DNA of 5,790 bases from Actinomycetota bacterium (GTDB lineage: Bacteria; Actinomycetota; Acidimicrobiia; Acidimicrobiales; Ilumatobacteraceae): NCBI GenBank assembly GCA_010024485.1, contig RGGX01000083.1:1-5790 (forward strand). Direction: 5' to 3'. The translations under genes were made by a program, and so were the position numbers. How positions within the stretch are numbered: position 1 is the first letter of the stretch; every line of letters starts with the position of its first letter. The notes under the pieces were generated by a model that ran no database searches, had not been told where the DNA came from, and saw only the letters and a program-made list of their open reading frames with translations. Below are positions 1 to 4,607 of the stretch, piece by piece.

Positions 1-99
1 TCTCAGCGTTCTCGAGGAGGTGCTCGAGCTGACGGATGCGACCCTCCATGTGCCCCTGCTTGTCCTTGGCGGCGTGATAGCCGGCGTTCTCGCGCAGGT
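1..99. repeat. Left arm of a perfect 99-base inverted repeat (greA fragment)
   Basis: Bases 1-99 are the exact reverse complement of bases 462-560, with no mismatch over 99 positions. Base 100 is the first to differ from its partner, base 461. The repeated sequence codes for the region from the coiled-coil tip to the second helix of GreA, here read on the minus strand. The arm starts at the first base of the window, so it could be longer outside it. The right copy also loses its GreA character at its own end (about 560), so the repeat may really be 99 bases. That length and position fit an assembly-graph overlap at a contig end better than a natural repeat. Confidence 0.95.
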
Positions 100-229
100 A
101 ACGAGCACCACCGAGATCAAAGTCGCGGGTCTCGATGTCGACACCGGCGGCCCGCACCACCCCGAGGGCCTCAGCCGTCACCTCCGGCCCGATTCCGTCT
201 CCTCCGATGACCGCGATGCGATGTGCCAT
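1..229 (-). CDS. leuB: Chimeric open frame: LeuB N-terminus fused in frame to GreA fragment, open at the window edge
   Basis: Read on the minus strand from the ATG at 229-227, the first 45 residues are a classical 3-isopropylmalate dehydrogenase start: a beta strand MAHRIAVIGGDGIGPEV carrying the GDGIGPE signature, then helix and strand to DFDLGGARYL. After codon 45 the frame runs without a break into GreA sequence (RENAGYHAAKDKQG and onward to LLENAE) and leaves the window with no stop. No natural protein joins these families, and the GreA part is the inverted copy of 462-560. LeuB normally continues GGARYLRTGE; both genes share a Tyr/Asp-Leu-Arg codon stretch (bases acctgcgc), which explains the in-frame join. 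The start is supported by a -10 box nine bases upstream (239-244) and by good agreement with LeuB N-termini. This is a broken gene whose missing 3' half lies at 565-1122 on the other strand. I believe the LeuB identity firmly, and the chimera as genuine biology only weakly. Confidence 0.8.
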   Translation of the reverse strand, partial: MAHRIAVIGGDGIGPEVTAEALGVVRAAGVDIETRDFDLGGARYLRENAGYHAAKDKQGHMEGRIRQLEHLLENAE

Positions 230-238
230 AGGGCGGCC

Positions 239-244
239 AATCTA
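239..244 (-). promoter_or_regulatory. Putative -10 box of leuB (leaderless promoter)
   Basis: On the minus strand TAGATT fits the TANNNT pattern and is followed by exactly nine bases before the ATG at 229. There is no Shine-Dalgarno sequence between them, so transcription probably starts at or next to the start codon. No convincing -35 box was seen. The greA start on the opposite strand has the same nine-base geometry, which makes 230-340 a compact divergent promoter region. Confidence 0.5.
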
Positions 245-302
245 TTGGAGGGTGACCCCTCGCCCACGTGGCACCGCCCGGCCGCGGCGGGGGTTGCTCC
301 GA

Positions 303-331
303 TCGACCCCGGGTCGACCCACCGGTAGCCT
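303..331 (+). promoter_or_regulatory. Putative greA promoter (leaderless) with a palindrome in the spacer
   Basis: TAGCCT at 326-331 is a -10-like hexamer ending nine bases before the greA ATG at 341. TCGACC at 303-308 lies 17 bases further upstream and is a weak -35 match. No ribosome binding site precedes the ATG, so the mRNA would be leaderless. The spacer contains a perfect ten-base palindrome, gggtcgaccc (311-320), which could be an operator but may simply reflect the GC-rich composition. Confidence 0.45.
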
Positions 332-340
332 GCCCCTGCC

Positions 341-568
341 ATGGCATCACAACAGCTCTCCCGAGCCACCTTCGACCGTCTGAAGACCGAGTTCGACGAC
401 CTGACCACCCGCGGTCGCATCGAGGTCGCCGAGGAGATCGAACGCGCCCGCGAGGAGGGCGACCTGCGCGAGAACGCCGGCTATCACGCCGCCAAGGACA
501 AGCAGGGGCACATGGAGGGTCGCATCCGTCAGCTCGAGCACCTCCTCGAGAACGCTGAGACTCGGTGA
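341..568 (+). CDS. greA: Transcription elongation factor GreA, N-terminal coiled-coil only (truncated)
   Basis: GreA enters the secondary channel of RNA polymerase and stimulates cleavage of backtracked RNA. This 75-codon frame matches the N-terminal coiled-coil domain: the first helix to about residue 38, the acidic tip EEGDLRENAGYHAAK with D41 and E44 at the same positions as in E. coli GreA, and the return helix GHMEGRIRQLEHLLENAE ending at about residue 73. Full GreA is about 155-165 residues, so the whole C-terminal FKBP-like domain that docks on RNA polymerase is absent. The frame stops at a TGA (566-568) immediately after the join to leuB sequence, and the last two residues (TR) belong to that junction. 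The start is well supported by the -10 box nine bases upstream and by alignment to the family. As encoded here it could not work as a normal GreA. The truncation coincides with the inverted repeat and is probably a rearrangement or assembly fault. Confidence 0.85.
   Translation: MASQQLSRATFDRLKTEFDDLTTRGRIEVAEEIERAREEGDLRENAGYHAAKDKQGHMEGRIRQLEHLLENAETR
462..560. repeat. Right arm of the perfect 99-base inverted repeat
   Basis: Exact reverse complement of bases 1-99. This copy continues the greA frame that starts at 341, so it is the native context of the sequence, and the copy at 1-99 is the displaced one. Its right border falls at the point where sequence identity switches from greA to leuB (about 559-562). 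Confidence 0.95.
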
Positions 569-1122
569 ACACGCGTCACGGTGTCGAGCGCTGCATCAGG
601 CACGCCTTCGAGCTCGCCGAGACCCGACCGGCCCGCCACGTCACCCTGGTCCACAAGACGAACGTGCTCACGTTCGCTGGCGACCTGTGGGAGCGCACCT
701 TCCACGAGGTCGCCGCCGAGCACCCCGGTGTCGAGACCGCCTACAACCATGTCGACGCCGCCTGCATCTACTTCGTCCAGGATCCGCATCGCTACGACGT
801 CGTGGTGACCGACAACCTGTTCGGCGACATCCTGACCGATCTCGGGGGCGCGGTCTCCGGTGGCATCGGACTCGCCTCGTCGGCGAACCTCAACCCCGCC
901 CGCACCGGTCCGTCGATGTTCGAACCGGTCCACGGTTCGGCCCCCGACATCGCGGGGACGAACGCCGCCAATCCGACCGCCGCGGTCCTGTCGGCGGCGC
1001 TCATGCTCGACTTCCTGGGTGAGGGGTCCGCGGCCTCGCGCATCCGGGAGGCGTGCGCCGACCTCCCGACTGGGTCGACGACCGAGGTCGGTGCGATGAT
1101 CGCCTCGCGAGTGAGAGACTGA
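565..1122 (+). CDS. leuB: 3-isopropylmalate dehydrogenase, C-terminal half (5'-truncated leuB)
   Basis: LeuB oxidises and decarboxylates 3-isopropylmalate to 2-oxoisocaproate with NAD. The same enzyme acts on 3-methylmalate in the citramalate route to isoleucine. The 185 codons match about residue 155 to the end of a roughly 350-residue family. Visible are the catalytic lysine in VHKTNVL (K31 of this piece), three metal-binding aspartates (D64 in NHVDA, and D88 and D92 in FGDILTD), and the signature SMFEPVHGSAPDIAGTNAANP. Homology already begins at a Ser codon (562-564), before the GTG used here, and a TGA at 556-558 in the same frame closes it upstream. The GTG is therefore an internal codon, not a real start. 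The substrate-binding arginines lie in the missing middle of the protein, so this piece should be inactive. The N-terminus is at 229-100 on the opposite strand. The stop overlaps the ilvE ribosome binding site, which points to a leuB-ilvE operon. Confidence 0.93.
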   Translation: MNTRHGVERCIRHAFELAETRPARHVTLVHKTNVLTFAGDLWERTFHEVAAEHPGVETAYNHVDAACIYFVQDPHRYDVVVTDNLFGDILTDLGGAVSGGIGLASSANLNPARTGPSMFEPVHGSAPDIAGTNAANPTAAVLSAALMLDFLGEGSAASRIREACADLPTGSTTEVGAMIASRVRD

Positions 1123-1128
1123 GGAACG

Positions 1129-2043
1129 ATGGCCATCACACCGACCCCGAAGATCTGGATGAACGGCGAGCTCGTCGCCTGGGACGAGGCGCGCATCCAT
1201 GTGCTCACCCACACCCTCCACTACGGCATGGGTGTGTTCGAGGGCATTCGCGCCTATGGCACCGCCGACGGTCCGGCCATCTTCCGCCTCACCGAGCACA
1301 TCGAGCGCCTGCATCGCTCAGCTCACATGCTGGGCATGGAGATCCCCTTCTCCGTCGATGAGTTGATCGACGCGACGAAGGCGACGGTGGCATCCACCGG
1401 TCTCGACGAGTGCTACATCCGCCCCATCGCCTACTTCGGCTACGGCGAGATGGGTCTCAACACGCTGCCCTGCTCGGTGGATGTGTCGATCGCGTGCTGG
1501 CCGTGGGGCGCCTACCTCGGTGATGACGCGGTCGAGAAGGGCATCCGGCTCAAGACCTCGTCGTGGACCCGCCACGACCACAACATCATGCCGCCGGCGG
1601 CGAAGACGACCGGCAACTACGTGAACTCCTCGCTCGCGAAGGTCGAGGCGTTGCGGGCCGGTTACGACGAGGCGGTCATGTTGGCCCCCAACGGTCTCGT
1701 GGCGGAGTGCTCCGGCGAGAACATCTTCGTGTCGCGTCACGGCATGCTGCTGACGCCGCCGCTCTCGGCCGGCGCGCTGGAGGGAATCACGCAGAACACG
1801 GTGATGACCATCGCCCGCGATCTCGGGTACGAGGCCCGCACCGACAACCTCGCCCGCAGCGATCTGTACATCGCCGATGAGGCCTTCGTGTGCGGCACGG
1901 CGGCCGAGGTCTCGGCGGTCAACTCGGTGGACGACCGCTCGATCCCGTGCCCGGGTCCGATGACCCGCGCCATCGCGGCCACCTACGCCGACGCGGTGCA
2001 CGGTCGGGACGACCGGTACCGCCACTGGTGCGAGACGCTCTGA
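1129..2043 (+). CDS. ilvE: Branched-chain amino acid aminotransferase IlvE
   Basis: This cytosolic PLP enzyme (fold type IV) transfers the amino group between glutamate and the 2-oxo acids of leucine, isoleucine and valine, the last step of all three pathways. It has 304 residues, against 309 in E. coli. Seen in the protein: HTLHYGMGVFEGIRAY (29-44), the PLP lysine K159 in PPAAKTTGNYVNS, the family signature AECSGENIF (192-200), LEGITQNT (218-224), and the cofactor-phosphate region FVCGTAAEVSAV (253-264). The catalytic lysine is at nearly the same position as in E. coli. The start has a GAGGAA ribosome binding site at 1121-1126 that overlaps the leuB stop, leaving six bases between the genes, so translation is probably coupled. 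The gene looks intact. D-amino acid transaminase and aminodeoxychorismate lyase share this fold, but the length and motifs favour IlvE. It ends 34 bases from the convergent nucleoside hydrolase gene, and I see no clear terminator hairpin in that gap. Confidence 0.95.
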   Translation: MAITPTPKIWMNGELVAWDEARIHVLTHTLHYGMGVFEGIRAYGTADGPAIFRLTEHIERLHRSAHMLGMEIPFSVDELIDATKATVASTGLDECYIRPIAYFGYGEMGLNTLPCSVDVSIACWPWGAYLGDDAVEKGIRLKTSSWTRHDHNIMPPAAKTTGNYVNSSLAKVEALRAGYDEAVMLAPNGLVAECSGENIFVSRHGMLLTPPLSAGALEGITQNTVMTIARDLGYEARTDNLARSDLYIADEAFVCGTAAEVSAVNSVDDRSIPCPGPMTRAIAATYADAVHGRDDRYRHWCETL

Positions 2044-2077
2044 TCTGACGCGGCCGGCGGTCCGGTGACCGACAGCG

Positions 2078-3019
2078 TCAGCTTCGAGCCATCATCTCCC
2101 GCAGCATCTCCACGAAGCGCTCGTGGTCGGCGTGCATGACCACCAGGGCGTTCTCCTCGCGTCGGGTGAATCCGAGCAGGTCCATGACCACCATCCCGCG
2201 GGTGGTCGTTGAGTCGCACTCGACCTCCAGGTGCATACGGCGGGTCTCGGTCGCGATCGTCGGGTCGATCGCGTAGGCCATCGCGATCGGGTCGGGCAGG
2301 TCGAAGCCCGCGAGCTTCGTCTCGGTCGCGCAGAACGAGGCGACGGTGGCCTGGATGTCGATGCAGAACTCGGCGAGCGGTGTGCCGATGGCGCGCAGCT
2401 CATCGGCGAGCGACGGCACGATGACGGCGTCGCGCCGACTGATGTCCCATCCGACGAACTCGAGTGGCAGTCCCGAGTCGAGCACCACCTGAACCGCATG
2501 GGGGTCCACCCACATGTTGAACTCCGCCACCGGGTTCACGTTGCCGACATGGTCGGCCGCGGCACCCATGATGACCACCCGTGGGATCCGCTCGACGATG
2601 GTCGGATCCCGGTGCACCGCCAGGGCGATGTTGGTGAGCGGTCCGAGGGTGACGAGCGTCAGTTCGCCGGCGTGCCGGTGAGACGCCTCGATGAGGGCGT
2701 CGACGGCGTGCCCGGCATCGGGCTCCCGTCCGCGCAGTTCGAGTCCGATGTCGCCCATGCCGTCATGACCGTGCACGTTCTGGGCGGTGCCGAGGGGCAG
2801 CACCAGTGGGCGGTCCGCGCCGACGTGCACCGGCACATCGCCGCGACCGCAGACCTCGCGGGTGTAGAGGGCGTTCTGCACCGCCGAGGCGAGGGGGACG
2901 TTCCCGGCGACCACACCGATGCCGACGATGTCGACGCGGTCGTCGGTGAGGGCGAGGGCGAGGGCGACGGCGTCGTCGCTCGCGGTGTCGGTGTCGATGT
3001 AGAACGGTCGGGCGGACAT
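2078..3019 (-). CDS. Nucleoside hydrolase (inosine/uridine-preferring family) lacking the usual active-site histidine
   Basis: The family cleaves the N-glycosidic bond of nucleosides to ribose and a free base, using a Ca2+ held by aspartates, in salvage or catabolism. From the ATG at 3019 the protein has 313 residues, a normal length. The N-terminal DTDTASDDAVA (9-19) supplies the aspartate cluster D9, D11, D15 and D16, a variant of the usual DTDPGxDDA. LVTLGPLTNIA (122-132) is the central motif, AEFNMWVDPHA (165-175) supplies E166 and N168, and FDLPDPIAMAYAIDP (239-253) supplies the later aspartate D243. Classical members have His-Asp there; here it is Pro-Asp, so the general-acid histidine is missing and the substrate cannot be predicted. 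I recall a group of actinobacterial homologues with the same pattern, but could not check this. A GTG nine bases further upstream (3028) is possible, but the -10 box sits on it, so the ATG at 3019 is preferred. It lies 34 bases downstream of the ureohydrolase gene. Confidence 0.88.
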   Translation of the reverse strand: MSARPFYIDTDTASDDAVALALALTDDRVDIVGIGVVAGNVPLASAVQNALYTREVCGRGDVPVHVGADRPLVLPLGTAQNVHGHDGMGDIGLELRGREPDAGHAVDALIEASHRHAGELTLVTLGPLTNIALAVHRDPTIVERIPRVVIMGAAADHVGNVNPVAEFNMWVDPHAVQVVLDSGLPLEFVGWDISRRDAVIVPSLADELRAIGTPLAEFCIDIQATVASFCATETKLAGFDLPDPIAMAYAIDPTIATETRRMHLEVECDSTTTRGMVVMDLLGFTRREENALVVMHADHERFVEMLREMMARS

Positions 3020-3026
3020 CGCCCGC

Positions 3027-3032
3027 ACACTA
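3027..3032 (-). promoter_or_regulatory. Putative -10 box of the nucleoside hydrolase gene
   Basis: TAGTGT on the minus strand ends seven bases before the ATG at 3019, with no ribosome binding site in between. This is the geometry of a leaderless promoter. It lies in the 34-base gap after the ureohydrolase stop, so the hydrolase may have its own start as well as any read-through. It also argues against the alternative GTG at 3028, which overlaps the box. No clear -35 element was found. Confidence 0.4.
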
Positions 3033-3053
3033 GGGCTCGGGCCGGCAGCGCTC

Positions 3054-4055
<1,002 letters not shown>

Positions 4056-4061
4056 ACGGCG

Positions 4062-4067
4062 AGTGTA
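4062..4067 (-). promoter_or_regulatory. Putative -10 box of the ureohydrolase gene
   Basis: TACACT on the minus strand ends six bases before the ATG at 4055. There is no ribosome binding site, so the mRNA would begin at or beside the start codon. The spacing is the usual -10 to +1 distance, which makes this one of the better leaderless-promoter candidates in the window. No good -35 element was found. Confidence 0.45.
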
Positions 4068-4088
4068 GGTGGCGGCGAAAAGTACGAG

Positions 4089-4129
4089 GGCCCCGGGCGG
4101 TGCTGCCGTGAGGCGCTCCACCCGGGGCC
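4089..4129. other. GC-rich stem-loop upstream of the ureohydrolase promoter
   Basis: ggccccggg (4089-4097) pairs perfectly with cccggggcc (4121-4129) around a 23-base loop, with a possible two-pair extension after one mismatch. On the minus strand a run of four Ts follows only about nine bases after the stem, so it is at best a poor intrinsic terminator. It lies upstream of the likely transcription start, so it is not part of the ureohydrolase mRNA unless another promoter exists further away. Its function is unknown. Confidence 0.5.
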
Positions 4130-4170
4130 ACCCGAGTTGCGGGGTCCACCGGTGGTCGATCTTCGGGCGT

Positions 4171-4176
4171 TAGCCT
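4171..4176 (+). promoter_or_regulatory. Putative -10 box ahead of the foldable element
   Basis: TAGCCT is identical to the -10-like box in front of greA. A transcript from it would start near 4183-4184, just before the first base of the 4185-4299 fold. It would read toward the terminator at 4512-4543 and cimA. No -35 match was found at the normal distance, so this is a suggestion based on the match and its position. Confidence 0.3.
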
Positions 4177-4184
4177 TCCTCCGA

Positions 4185-4299
4185 CCACTCACATCGCCCG
4201 TCGTCCTTGCGGACGGCGGGCGATGCCGCTGTGTGGGCCGTCTCCCCCTTCACCCTTGCGGGCTCCGGATCTTCCGGCTCACGACTGTGCGCTGAGTGG
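4185..4299 (+). ncRNA. Candidate structured RNA (leader or small RNA), unknown family
   Basis: Three stems fit together as a closed three-way fold. The closing stem is ccactca (4185-4191) with tgagtgg (4293-4299), seven pairs. Directly inside it, 4192-4206 pairs with 4211-4225, 15 pairs with one G-U, capped by the four-base loop ttgc. A second arm pairs 4232-4240 with 4275-4283, nine pairs including two G-U, and encloses a small ccc-ttgc-ggg hairpin (4253-4262). A competing hairpin, ccgga-tct-tccgg (4265-4277), would break the second arm, so two states are possible. The -10-like box at 4171-4176 would start transcription just before the fold. I compared it by memory with SRP RNA, 6S RNA, RNase P RNA, tmRNA, T-box and common riboswitches and saw no match. 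The 15-pair hairpin is clear; transcription and function are inferred. Without an alignment it could be a DNA cruciform or chance pairing in GC-rich sequence. Confidence 0.35.
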
Positions 4300-4340
4300 A
4301 ACGAGAATCAGTTTGCCAGCGGCATAACCGCAGGTCAAGA

Positions 4341-4400
4341 GGTTTTTTCGAATTCACAGGGTTATCCACGACATTTCTTGTTTATCCACCGTTCACGGCT
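4341..4400. other. AT-rich patch beside the DnaA-box array
   Basis: Only 26 of these 60 bases are G or C, far below the surrounding genes. The patch opens with a run of six Ts (4343-4348) and runs into the first two DnaA-box-like sites. It could be an easily melted element as in replication origins. The T-run could also end a transcript, but the only stem directly before it is four pairs (aacc at 4326-4329 with ggtt at 4341-4344), too weak to call a terminator. Confidence 0.4.
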
Positions 4401-4445
4401 GGTTTTCCACCTCTCGTCCACCGGTAACCCACAGCGAAATCCACA
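4362..4445 (+). other. Array of six DnaA-box-like sites, same orientation, helically spaced
   Basis: Sites compared with the consensus TTATCCACA: TTATCCACG at 4362-4370 (8 of 9), TTATCCACC at 4382-4390 (8 of 9), TTTTCCACC at 4403-4411 (7 of 9), TCGTCCACC at 4414-4422 (6 of 9), TAACCCACA at 4425-4433 (7 of 9) and AAATCCACA at 4437-4445 (7 of 9). All face the same way. Start-to-start distances are 20, 21, 11, 11 and 12 bases, close to one or two helical turns, so bound proteins would line up on one face. DnaA binds such boxes at chromosome origins, at titration sites and in some promoters. The AT-rich patch next door and the divergent genes on either side fit an origin. The absence of dnaA, dnaN, rpmH, gyrB and parAB from the window, and of an obvious DnaA-trio, count against a typical oriC. 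The array may instead regulate cimA. The last four sites are weak when judged one by one; the spacing is what supports them. Confidence 0.55.
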
Positions 4446-4459
4446 GTTTCGAGCGCGAC

Positions 4460-4498
4460 GATCGCCGGCCGGGGCCGGCAACTTGCGCCCGGGCGATC
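4460..4498 (+). other. GC-rich two-tier hairpin between the DnaA-box array and the terminator
   Basis: gatcgcc (4460-4466) pairs with ggcgatc (4492-4498), seven perfect pairs. Inside, gccggc (4464-4469) can pair with gccggc (4474-4479) around cggg; it overlaps the outer stem by three bases, so the two compete in part. No T-run follows. It separates the last DnaA-like site from the terminator arm and could hold the antiterminator pairing described in the findings. Confidence 0.45.
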
Positions 4499-4511
4499 CA
4501 GACGGTTGACT

Positions 4512-4543
4512 GTGGGGCGATGAGGAACGCACCCACGCTTTTT
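4512..4543 (+). terminator. Intrinsic terminator-like hairpin in the cimA leader
   Basis: gtggggcg (4512-4519) pairs with cgc-cccac (4528-4530 and 4532-4536, with A4531 bulged), giving eight GC-rich pairs around an eight-base loop. Two bases later come five Ts (4539-4543). It points along the plus strand and ends 64 bases before the cimA ATG. No plus-strand gene lies upstream of it in this 552-base gap, so it either ends a non-coding transcript (perhaps from 4183) or works as an attenuator for cimA. The five-base T-run is modest but notable in such GC-rich DNA. Confidence 0.5.
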
Positions 4544-4607
4544 CGGAACCAGACTCACACCAGACACCGGCCCCTCGGGATCGGACGACCGGAGAACAGA
4601 CACAGAG

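Noticed and set aside
266..290. tggcaccgc resembling the T-box antiterminator motif
   Set aside because: Only about 110 bases lie between the two start codons, too short for a T-box leader, and no specifier stem is visible. The region is better explained by two leaderless promoters.
2044..2077. Bidirectional terminator between the convergent ilvE and nucleoside hydrolase genes
   Set aside because: The gap is 34 bases. The best stem is cggt/accg, four pairs with no T-run, so no terminator can be supported.
4089..4300. Guanidine riboswitch (mini-ykkC type) ahead of the ureohydrolase
   Set aside because: No pair of short hairpins with ACGR loops was found on the minus strand, and the gene appears to have a leaderless start.
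4223..4327. A 33-codon small frame starting ATG CCG CTG, ending TAA, as a possible leader peptide
   Set aside because: The ATG is the last triplet of a 15-pair hairpin and there is no run of Ile, Leu or Val codons. Translation is possible but unsupported.
4207..4509. A 100-codon open frame from a TTG through the DnaA-box array
   Set aside because: It has no ribosome binding site or family likeness, a rare start codon inside a strong hairpin, and a composition unlike the neighbouring genes.
4506..4511. TTGACT as a -35 box for a cimA promoter
   Set aside because: No TANNNT or TATAAT-like hexamer lies 16-19 bases downstream, where the terminator stem is instead.
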